Shown here in pieces: positions 53,578-64,000 of a stretch of DNA of 64,000 nt. Numbering within the stretch: position 1 is the stretch's first letter; the number at the start of each line of letters is the position of its first letter. Source of the stretch: Varroa destructor (taxonomy: Eukaryota; Arthropoda; Arachnida; Mesostigmata; Varroidae); contig NW_019211457.1 of NCBI RefSeq assembly GCF_002443255.2, positions 39,841,126-39,905,125 of the forward strand, read 5' to 3'. A model generated the notes under the pieces. It was not told the DNA's origin, did no database searches, and saw nothing but the letters and a program-made list of their open reading frames with translations. The position numbers were made by a program, and so were the translations under genes.

Positions 53578-56500
53578 GCTATTGAAGCTATAATCGTTCC
53601 TTTTGGATGGTCATCGAGCTTTGGGTTGGGGCGCGGGAACACCACATTGTGAGCATATGTGTAAAGGCAATTCTGTATATACGTACAAGATATTGGAAGT
53701 TAGCACGTCTTGTGTTTTCGTATGGAATGAATGATCTGTTTCAATGAGGTCATAGAAAGGCATGCCACCATTGCAATGGGAAACTATTGTGGATATGATG
53801 AGAGGAGAATGCATAAAAGAGAAGAGTGTATTTCAGTGTTATCATAGTACTGTAATATACTATTTTTTAATGGCCCATAGTAAGAATAATTCTATAGGCT
53901 CCGTTACGTGTTAGGACGGTAACGATACTAACATTGGTAATGATGGTGGAAAGCCGAGGGCACTATCTAGTAGTTCTAATATTACAATGCTAAAGTTAAA
54001 CGTAAACGTTGAATAATAAGTGAAAAATAAAAGACAGATATCTGAACCACTAGATATCGGCCATAACAACACGAGGCCTTTGACAATAAAGAACGACGAA
54101 GACGACAATTTATGATAACGATGATGTAAAGCCGGCGTAGAAGTAACTGTTTACATATACTGTTAGGAGTGGCTGTAGCTAAGGATAAGTAATAAATAAG
54201 ACAAGAAAATGTCTTACATCAGTGATAAAAAATAATGGGATAATAAATAAAAAATAACAATAAACGCAAAGGGGTTCTGGGAATGCATTTTGGTGACGGG
54301 GCCTAAACTTGGGGGGCAAACAGTTGTGCCTGTGTATTTCGTCGCTTGGGGAATGCGTGATGATAAAAAGAAGAAACTAAAAGAATTAACAAACGAACAC
54401 GAATCGTTATTTTTGGTCAAATATTGCGCCGACTTGATAATCTACATTCAACTAACGTTATAAGTGATTGATTATTGTTTTCGGCATTGCAATTTTCCTG
54501 CTATTAATCAAAATGATGATGGTCAAATGATATGATGAAGAACGAGCTTGAAAAATGGGTAAAATATAATAACTTATCATTATAGAAAAGCTTATACGGC
54601 CTTCGTACGGCGGGACGCACGACAAACGTTTTTAAGTCATGTTCTAACTTTCTCCGTTAGAAGTCACAATAATAATAACCGAAATAATATACAACAGACC
54701 TATAAAATTATATACAAGCAATCTAATGGCGTATAGAATTGTTAAGGTCGCCTCGTGAGATGAGTTAGCTCGACTGCATGACAAAAATCTAGCTTTCGTC
54801 AAGCCCGCAAGTTAATGCCGCAAATCGAAAAGACAAAACATGGAGGTATCGAAGTAGCTACAACTAAGCGTAACATATTATTTCACTGTTAGGTCTTCCG
54901 TGAGAAACTGTTGACGTTACATAGTTACTATCAAATGACACGAGTTATTATTGTAATGAGTTTTGAGATAATCGAGAGCCAAGAAAACGTCAAGTGAAGC
55001 TCGTTGTGCGTCTCAAAAAGCGACAGTCGTTAGTTGATCGACTGTTTTTAGCAATATTATACGGAATAGTTATAGAGCGGCTTATATATCAAGATCATCA
55101 ACGAATTGTCAGATGTATAGCACTCATGTGAAGGACAGTTTCTTGTGGTTAGCCACATGTTTCGCGCGAAGTGTGTCTGATTAACAGTTAACCAACGCCA
55201 TATTGATTCGAAGTTAATGATTAACATTTTCGGTTGAATTTTCCTCATGAGATCGTCTGCTTTGTATATTGGCGATATATTGTCGTATTGTTGTATATTG
55301 TCGCCTAGCATTGGCGAGTAGGTCTTGATAAATTCACACGTTTGGGGGGGAACGATTTACTTTAAAAAAAAAATGGCATCAAGCACATACAATACACACA
55401 AACATAAATTATGTGTATTCAAAGTGTGAAAGTACGCATGCACCTATTCGAAGCTTGAGGTGTTATTGCAGATGATTTGGATCGTAATTTCGAAATGTGC
55501 CCAAACCACTAGCATTCGAATAGCTAGTAACAATACCTACGAATTGAATCCAAAATGGCCAAAGTAGTAGCACAAGTTTCGCAGCCTGAACCTATTGCAC
55601 CAACTTGATCCATTTAATATACTACTTTCGCATCATAGCCTACATGAGGTTAGCATGCCAATTAAGGCGCATGAATATCAGGACCTTCGGTTTATGTTGG
55701 CCTAGGCCCCAAAAAGCCTCGATCTAAACACACAGTTTAGAGACTCAGCGGAAATACGCTCGTCTGATGTAGCAGCGTTCTTCTAACAAACCAAAATACT
55801 TGAATTGTACTAAAAACAATATATACATAAATACATGTACCCTGTATTCTCCTATTATACCCGTAATAGGGGGATACATAACGGAAAGTGATGGACGATG
55901 TTCTACCGCCAACAGATCAAGCTATAGAGGATAGGATGTGAGTATATGATGATTGAAAGCGCCATACTACGGTGACCATTATGAAATACTGTTGGAGATC
56001 ATCTTGTTTATCTCTATAACTAATTATCCACTTTAGAAACGACGAGGCGGTACTATACTTAATCGAAACGACATAGTTAGAATCCATATGGATCAAGCGA
56101 TGGATCCATGAGTGTTGAACAAGAAAAAATAACCTTGGGTTACTTGGGTGTGCATATTATTGATATAGGGCATTATGGGATTACTGCTTCGAACGCAGGC
56201 AGAGGCTCAAGCGAAACATTAGATGAATGAAATAATAATAATAATACAAAATGTGAAGAGCCATCCTCCTAAGCCGAAAGAAAGAGGATCAGCGTTTACA
56301 TTTGAAGTACAAACAAACCAAAATGATTATTATATATGAAAAATATATATGATTACATATACATACATAATACCATAATCATAAACAACAATATTAACGA
56401 TAGTAATTCTAAGTATAGCTAACTGCAAAATGAGGCAGTTAATTATGTGATTACGATAGGCAAGTTGTTCCCAACAAATTCACCTTCAATGCGAGCAAAT

Positions 56501-58142
56501 ATCTCATAAAAAAGGTGTCGTCTCATAAAAACACTATGAAGAGCAACAAATAGAAAACAAGCTGCTTTAATGTTGAAACTCAGTGATATTTAGAATACTC
56601 AGAATGATATTCTCAGCATGTCCACTTGACAGTCCGGAATTAGGCCGTTACAACGGCAATACAGAGAAATTAAGCGCAAAGCTTTAAACTATTTTTCGCT
56701 CAAAGCTGTCCTACGAAGGTAATACGTATAGCCCTGTAAGGGAGCGATAGAAATCGACTTGTAGATTTTAGGACCGTCGCAAACTAGAGGCGATGTGATC
56801 AGACAACGAGTTAAATAGCATAGTAATACGATATGGGAAAATTTCTATTGGTATGAAGCGACAAAACCACAGATCTAGTCATATAAATATATATACATGT
56901 ATATAGATATATATATATAGTATGTAGCATAGCCTGTATAGTGCGTACTTCCTATTCACCATATGTAACAGTATGGGAAAGAGCAAGTAACAGAAAGTCG
57001 TGTTCCGCTGTGGATTGTGATGTGAATTGATGATATTAAAAAGAAAAAAAACACCCCAATGAACTTCTTCTCAGAAGATTTCAATTTATTGATAACTAAT
57101 GGCAGTTTTTATAATATGTCTACGATAATGATAATGTCGATAATAATGATGAACTAATTGTGCGAATGCCCAAGTTGATTGAGGGGGAAAGTTAGAGATA
57201 GCGAAGAGTAAGCGCACGGGTGTGTCTTGGTGTACATGCGTGCACAGCAGAGGCGTACTCTAGCGGGTAGACTTTGGTCGTGTAGGGGTTTTGGGGATGA
57301 GCATGGGATTCAAACACGAGGACTACAAGGTGATAAACAATATTATGTATCTCTAGAAGGATTCAGTGTTTTGTTCCGCCTTCTACACGTGTACGATAGT
57401 ACCGGGTTGATAATACCGCGCTTCTTTCCAGTGGTGACTAGGCACAGCTTTACAACATGGTCACAACTGGCTGCCATATAACTAGTCAAAGGGCGCAGTG
57501 ATCAATCACCTGTTTTTGAAGTACTGGAAAACTTCGCTCTACATATAGTAGTAAGTAGCGCATAAATAAAGGCGCATGCAACAAAGAAAAAAAAAATAGA
57601 GGAGAAAGTTGTGTTATCTGCGTGAGTGATGCTATTCATAATCATTTTCCCAAACACTCTTGTTGAAGTTGTGTAACATTAACGCCTACATCCTGGCCGC
57701 TTCCTTTAATCTGTTTCTAGACACAACGAAGTTTTACTGTACTTAGCAATGTCCGGTTGTCCGTTGACAGCAATGACGCCACTTATGTAGATCCTTTGAT
57801 TGTAACAGTAACAAGAATGATCGAGCTTCTCTGATTCTTCTATTATACTGTACAATTACCAATTGTAAACATACATTTTACGAATATACAGACAAGACAA
57901 TAATATCCGTGATGTGTTATCATTGAAAATCAAAATGTTCACTATAGTATCAGTGCCGTAGACGACAGCACCAACGCAGCTACGTTGGCCGATTAACTAA
58001 CGACGAATTCTATGAGAAAAAAGAAACGAAGCAACATAATACGCGTATCGAATAAGGTATTTTGCGAGCTATATCACCTGATGCATGCATCGCAACATGA
58101 ACTAATAATAATTTCGAACAAGGAACATTTTTCACGCAGACG

Positions 58143-58160
58143 ACAACAACAACAACAACA
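58143..58160. repeat. CAA trinucleotide repeat
   Basis: Six ACA/CAA units in gene-free sequence. Confidence 0.85.
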
Positions 58161-60503
58161 GACCTTTGACAAAATACAGATGAATGAGTGTATATGTTAA
58201 GAGAAAGCCCGAAAGCAGACTTCGATTCATTGTAATGATAACGTTCGACCACGAACAGTGGGAGGACATTGAAGGCCCGTGGCGCTGACCAAAGCGGAAC
58301 ATCCTCAATGGCGTTCTTCTACCGATAGGAAACTAGCTCATTCTCTATCTGCGGCAAGCAACAATACTAACGACCTTATTTATACTCTACAGCGCGAAAA
58401 TAGAGCAATTTTTTGTTGGCACCAAGTTCAGTTTGGAAATGGTATCCTCATAAAAAACGAATATAAGCGCGCATGCGAAAAATGACAGCACATAAAATGT
58501 TGTCCACGGGAATCTGCCGGGAACTCCGTTTTTTTTTTCCATTGCAACTTAATAAGCGACTAGCAAATTACTTGTGGGAGACGTTTGTAATACTGCTACT
58601 ACGATCCAATTCGTCAGTTAAATAAAGAGCTGCAATCGCGGATGACGCAAGCTGCCGAACGATGTACAAACAACAGAGTTAGTCAACCTGTGATGCTTAC
58701 AATGGTGGAAATCAACGATCATATACATATATATAATACTGCCCAGGTCTGGTTAAACTTCGCATAATCAGTAAAGAAAAAAAAAAGCCACAAAAAGTTG
58801 ATTTTCCGAGAACTACCACGTTTATGCTATTGTTATGCATACAACTTAAACTGCTGCTATAACAAATAGTAGTCACAATATTATCGAACTAACGTTATAA
58901 TCATTGACCATATCGACGTAGAAAAAAAAACAGACAGGCATGTACATTCGAAGGAGGTTTCGCTCGAACTTGGCAGTACTGGCGGGTGATCTCGACAATT
59001 CGATGGTTGCGGTTACCACTGCCGTATCTAATTCATATCATAGGTCTTTCATGAGGGAATAACACCAGCAAAAATAGGAACTGCTTTTAGCGAGCCGTCG
59101 GAAGGAACGCTACACGCGAACGAGCGTTTTCATGTTAGGTGAAAACGAAAATGGCGTTCTGGTTTTATATAGAAGATTATTCTAATACGATTATAGCTTA
59201 CTTAATATCAATGGTCTAACATCCAAACAACTGTATAGTTACTGACTGGCGAAATCCAGGGACTAATTTAAAAATTCGTTGACAACAGTAGACGAGCTGA
59301 CTTCTAACAGACGCAAGTCGTACGAAATGGTCACACGAAATCGACGATTTTGAAAAAATAAAAACTAGAAAAAGCGCAGAAAACCATTTTTCCCCTTTTT
59401 AATCTACAGCTAAGATATAACTGAATAGAATTTGTATATTCGCGCTAGCGTATCAACGGACCATACTTACACTATACTATATAATAAATATAAGCATGAC
59501 AAAACCATGTACAATACTGTCAAAAAACGAACAAGCAAACGCACGTACAGACAGCGATGTGCACGGATACAGGTACACATAAAGAAAGCAATAAAGAATT
59601 ACGAGCTAATAGTTAGTATTCGCCCAACTCGGTAGATGGCGCACCGGCAACACCGGGACGGAGAAGCGTGCACTGGTTAGCAGCGCAACGCAGCCGCGTA
59701 CTGAAACGTGAATTAAGGTTATGTGAAAAAAAAAACAACCAAAAAAGAGAAACAAGACAGACTGATACACGACACACCACCAAACAATAACAGCGTTTTG
59801 TATAATTTGGACGAATTATTAAACAATATAATATAGGTAGAACGACAAAACCGGACGGCCAGTGTGACAGCAACGAAGCAAATAAATACACACAGGCGAA
59901 ATATTGTTTAGTAAGCAAGATGCAGAATCGTAAGCGTCGAACTATGTTACGAGAAGCGATGTTCTCAGGTAAGCATAAGATGATGGTTTTTAACAAAGTT
60001 TATGATCATTTAAAACTAACAAGGAAATGCGCAAATATAAAAGAATCGATTAAAAACACACGAAAAATCACGTGAGCATTTCCCGCTATTTTCCCGGGTG
60101 CGCGAGATTTGAATAATAGATTGAAAAGAGTAACGGAAACTTTAAAAGTTACGTTTTAGATTGTTGACCTTATAGAATGCTGAGATAACAACACACCATA
60201 CAAGATAGACAATTCTTGCGCTATTTCAAAAATATGTGAAGGTGGATATTGAAATTTATATGGTAAAAAACATAATATAAAGACAAGTGGACAAAAGGAA
60301 ATTTTCGGGCAATTTAAAGGACTTAACGAAGGGAACAAAACGTAAAACAACCGCGAGAACGCAGGCGATACGTTACGCGTGAATCGTCTAAAAGACGTTG
60401 GTGACTTGAACTTTTTCTCTTTTCTGATTGGTGGTCCCTCTCCTTGCCCAGCCAGAACTGCACATATGTATACACTCTTGACGTGCAAGCAGAATTTTAA
60501 ATC

Positions 60504-60522
60504 ATATATATATATATATATA
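60504..60522. repeat. TA microsatellite
   Basis: About nine TA units. Confidence 0.9.
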
Positions 60523-61123
60523 AGATGGAGTGATTATAGAGAAGAATGAAGATCAAAAGCTGGAATTGGAAACGGAAACAAAAACAGGAATTGCATAAAT
60601 GACACAAAACAATATGATCATTTTAAAAACGAGAACTGTGAATGGGCAAACAACTAATGATAGCCGCAGGAACAGAAACACTGATCACGACAAACAAGAA
60701 CTAGAATAATAATAACGGCTAGAGACAATGTGGGTTCCACGCGTATTTCTCTGTAATAACCCACGTTTTGCACCACCAGACATATAAAACCCGAAAAAAA
60801 TTAAAACACGCAAACGGTGTAATAATTTGTACAATTACTTTCGAAGGTGAGCGGTGACTCATTATACCATGCTGAAGAATATTGCAGAATGTTTTAGAAC
60901 ATAGCATAGTTTCACGTCTGCGAAATTATTTTGCGGATTCCCAGATATTAGGTATTATACATAGCGTACCTGGTACTTTTTACGATAGGAGGATCATGAA
61001 AATGGGTCTACAATTGGTGATTAACAGATAATGCAATTAATCTTGCATACTCTTGGTTTATTTATTTTTTTTTTTTACATAAAACTTGGCAATAAGCAAA
61101 TCGTGTGCAGTAGACGCTGAATT

Positions 61124-61129
61124 TTTATT
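61124..61129 (-). terminator. AATAAA polyadenylation signal of PRDX6-like gene
   Basis: On the minus strand, a canonical AATAAA lies about 140 bases beyond the PRDX6 stop codon. Confidence 0.7.
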
Positions 61130-61266
61130 GAAAAAACGTTTTATCTATGTACGCTCGTAGTGAAATATCATAAGCTGTATCACGTACACTGGCTGGTAAC
61201 TGTTTCCAATATGAATTCGTAGCTTATAGTGGTACACCGTAGTTCCATGAAAAAGCCATTCAGTGT

Positions 61267-62474
61267 TTAATCCATAGTTATTCGCATATAATTCTTTCCT
61301 GACGGAACATCGATAATGCGGACTCCGCTGGGAAACAATTTTGCTATTTCGTCATCTGTTACAGTGGCTGGAACCATGCACGGGGTCCCTTTCTTCCAGT
61401 TAGCTGGAGTTGCGACTCGCCGCGTTTCTGTGACGATCAACGATTCCACAGCTCGAAGGATTTCACTATAATTCAAAAATAAATGCGCACACTTTTCAGC
61501 GTCGAGAGAGATAATGGAAATTTAGTTGAAGACATTGGAGCTTTCATTCTTCAGTAGCAGCACAGAATTGCTTCAGCTTTGATTTCGGCTCTATGACACT
61601 ATCTTTTTACATGAAGATTTCGTCGGTATTTATCATCCACTCAGTGCGTATAAATGTTAATGAGTAGTGCAAATAGGCATACATGACAAATAATATAAAC
61701 ATCAAAACATACTAACTCGAAGTTACGCCCAGTGGTTGCTGGGTAAAGCATCGAAAGCTTCATCCGGCGGTCCTTGCCGATCATGAAGACAGCTCTGCAC
61801 GTCAAAGGTATGCCCTCCTTGTCTTTTTCCTCAGGATCCAGCATTCCAAGAAGGGTTGCGATCTCACGTTTCTCATCAGCAATGATCGGATACGGAAACG
61901 GACCTTCTGGCAGCTCGCCAAACGCCTCAATGTCCTATCAATAAGATACAGATCATCAGTTTTCTTTAATTGCATATAGGGCTTATAAGGACAAGCATGT
62001 ATGTAAGTGTTCATAAAAATGTTATGTACATTATCAATGAATGACTACGGTTCAGGCAAATGACTAAAATGCAAGATTCTATATGATGTAACATTTTAGC
62101 GGTTGGGACTTTACATCCGGAATTTCGGTTTAGTATTATCTTGAAAATTTCCGAGAAAAACATATATTGATTCTATACCAGAAAAACAATAAGACTGTGT
62201 TGAACATTTCAACGGACACATAGCTTCATAGTCAGCGAAATCGATCTGCTATCAATATTTCTAACAAACTGGTGACGCGGGTCTCCACTTGACCAGCCTT
62301 AACCCTTTATCACCAACCTTAATCCATCCGCGATGATTTTCAACAGAATCGCACGAGAGCGCAATCAGCTTTACTCCCTTTGAAGTAAACGTGGGATGCA
62401 GCTGAGCGGCGCGGGCTAGTTCAGTCGTGCAAACAGGAGTGTAGTCGGCCGGGTGCGAGAAGAGAATCGCCCAT
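61267..62474 (-). CDS. 1-Cys peroxiredoxin (PRDX6 type), 5' partial
   Basis: Thiol peroxidase that reduces hydrogen peroxide and lipid hydroperoxides in the cytosol. Exons on the minus strand: 62474-62318, 61934-61717, 61465-61267; phases agree (2 into the first, then 0 and 2). They encode 190 residues. The family is about 224 long, so about 32 N-terminal residues lie in an exon I could not find. The peroxidatic cysteine sits in [15 protein letters not shown]. Also present are [27 protein letters not shown] (which holds the aspartate of the phospholipase triad in mammals), [21 protein letters not shown], and the 1-Cys class C-terminal domain [17 protein letters not shown]. No second resolving cysteine of the 2-Cys type is seen. 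The residue after the conserved Trp is Ala where mammals have Gly (see findings). Confidence 0.93.
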
Positions 62475-63119
62475 CTGGAAGGCACGTTATGAAAAACATG
62501 GAATATAAAACAGCATATCTGCTAGAAGCCTGAGCACAGCTCGGCGCATTAGTATGCATTTACAGCACTTAGTAGAAAAGCCATAGAAATAAAGACTGAG
62601 TACCATTGATTTTAAAAATACCAGGCAACGTTTTCGATTCAATTGCTGACCAGATGGAACGCAGAAGCTACCTCACTGAAATCTTCATGACGAGTACGAC
62701 CGCTAATGAAAGAACGTAGAGGCTTGGCAACTCTAAGTGCTAGTTTAGCCCAGTCAGAGAGGTGACAATTTAGGGGCGACTTGAAGTTCCACCGCACTTC
62801 ATAAATGCGCCAAAGTCATTCGTCGTTGGCCTGCCGCCACGCAAATCGAATACTGGAATGCATCAGTGTCCTTGAATAGAAGGCATATCAATACGCTAAT
62901 TCATGATGCGCTATATATATTAGAATGCTAATAATATGGGATATGAAAATTTTGTTGGAGCGCAAATAGGCAGGTGCAGAAAAAAACTGACAAACACAGC
63001 TCTAGCAGAATGCTAAAATTACGTGGCAAGCCATACCATTTAAAGCTTTACTGATGCGATCATTATCTGTGTGTTGCGTTTTCCATTTAGGTTGAACGTA
63101 GCAAGTGCCAAGACCCCTT

Positions 63120-63156
<37 letters not shown>

Positions 63157-63906
63157 GCCATATCGTTCTCGTGGTAAAGCGATAAGTATCCATTATTGCG
63201 GAGTTGTTTACAGTTAATCGAAGACCCTGCTTGTCATTGTTGTGATTGTGCACAGACGACAGCAATGGCTGTCTTCACAGTTCACGACTTAGCTGAATAC
63301 ACCTTGAGCCCAGTCACGAACTAGTAAAATCCCGCATATTGAGTCGAGTAGTCGGTTGAGGACAACCAGCGAATGCAAATCGACTATCTTCACCACAAAG
63401 AAGGATACGCGCCGCCAAAAGACAAACTATCTATATCGTTGGATAGTAGAAGTAACATCTACGTTCTGGCTTACGTTTAAACTTGCTATCTGTTATTTAT
63501 AGTAAGAAAAATGAACAACTATGTACTGGACTACCTTCGAAAGATCACGACTGTCGAAGTGTACTGGAATAGCTAACATACATTTGCGAGCATATGGCGT
63601 GTACATCTTAGCTAGATTTAAATGAAGATGTAAGAAGTGAAATTTGCCAAGCACTACAGAAAGCATCGAATTTATAATAGGATATATCAGCAACAAATGA
63701 AATATTTCTGCAACATTAGTTTTACAATTGTTTTTGTAACTAAATAGCAAAAATTCAAATTTTAACACAGTCACGATCAACTTGAGTGAAAGGGATGCCA
63801 CAGATGGTAGATGCGTGCTCATTTATATTTACGTTAAGGATCGAATTTTCGTGCTAAACACTTGACCGCTTTTAATAGTGGTTCCAATTGAAGCTCAACT
63901 ACCGCG
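62475..63906. other. Upstream of PRDX6-like exons; no first exon found
   Basis: I searched the minus strand here for the LGD..P.FEA..T.G.I.FHD segment expected in the missing first exon and did not find it. It may lie beyond the right edge. A TA microsatellite sits at about 63124-63153. Confidence 0.5.
63124..63153. repeat. TA microsatellite
   Basis: About fifteen TA units. Confidence 0.92.
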
Positions 63907-63937
63907 TATAAAAGGCCTTCGCCTGTGCTTTTTCAGT
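63907..63937 (+). promoter_or_regulatory. Core promoter: TATA box and arthropod-type initiator
   Basis: TATAAAAG at 63907-63914 is followed by TTTTCAGT, whose TCAGT initiator (63933-63937) puts the likely start A at 63935, about 28 bases after the first T of the TATA box. This spacing and the TCAGT sequence are the classical arthropod core promoter. The next ATG follows 25 bases later. Confidence 0.65.
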
Positions 63938-63959
63938 AGCCCGTAACACCGCAACAGCC

Positions 63960-64000
63960 ATGATCTGCCTATTACACACTCAAGTGGCTTTATGAGTCAC
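63960..64000 (+). CDS. Possible first exon of an unknown gene, truncated by the window edge
   Basis: The first ATG after the core promoter is at 63960. The frame reads eight codons to CAA, where a weak GT donor (CAA|GTGGCT) could end a short first coding exon; unspliced, it meets a TGA at 63993-63995. Very short first exons behind a TATA/Inr promoter are common in arthropod secreted and cuticle protein genes, but nothing here identifies the product. Confidence 0.3.

Larger units (their letters stand above)
52470..61266. other. Long AT-rich stretch between LAP and PRDX6, no gene recognised
   Basis: The first part must hold the LAP 3' UTR. Plus-strand AATAAA-type hexamers occur at about 54083, 54191 and 54243, again near 57566, so the UTR length cannot be fixed. 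I found no conserved protein segment or exon chain on either strand. Simple repeats are frequent: a TA run at 53526-53573, a CAA run at 58143-58160 and a TA run at 60504-60522. Confidence 0.5.

Overview
This is a eukaryotic, most likely arthropod, nuclear genome window. It is AT-rich, with intron-split genes that use GT-AG junctions, TA microsatellites, old mariner and LINE remnants, and a TATA plus TCAGT initiator promoter. The gene content and sparse layout would suit a mite or tick, but that placement is an inference from general impression. I reconstructed genes by joining conserved protein segments at GT-AG boundaries and checking phase at every junction. Two multi-exon models (GCP3, 15 exons; LAP protein, 9 exons) and one small gene (PDCD5, 3 exons) close with total lengths divisible by three.

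Layout, left to right. 1-6046: no gene recognised. 6047-14443, minus strand: gamma-tubulin complex component 3, a microtubule nucleation factor. 14444-15121: short head-to-head intergenic region. 15122-17283, plus: PDCD5, whose first intron carries an assembly gap and a dead mariner. 19311 to about 21516, minus: an SLC35A-type nucleotide-sugar transporter with an unresolved 5' end. About 21.5-26.5 kb: no coding gene, probably upstream control and leader sequence of the next gene. 26492-52469, plus: an Erbin/LRRC7/Lap1-type LAP protein (16-ish leucine-rich repeats, no PDZ domain) spread over 26 kb, with introns of 6.6, 8.4 and 5.5 kb that hold mariner and LINE debris. 52470-61266: no gene recognised, AT-rich, may contain a long 3' UTR. 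61267-62474, minus: 1-Cys peroxiredoxin (PRDX6 type), lacking its first coding exon in the window. 63907-63962, plus: a TATA/Inr core promoter and ATG of a gene running off the right edge.

The genes are unrelated housekeeping or cell-structure functions (microtubule nucleation, tubulin/chaperonin-linked PDCD5, Golgi sugar transport, epithelial or synaptic scaffold, redox defence). I see no operon, no CRISPR, no tRNA or rRNA, and no evidence of a new multi-gene system. The most interesting points are at the level of single genes: a LAP protein without PDZ ending in a possible PDZ ligand, a GCP3 stop codon that sits inside a near-perfect splice donor, and an altered lipase-type motif in the PRDX6 homologue.
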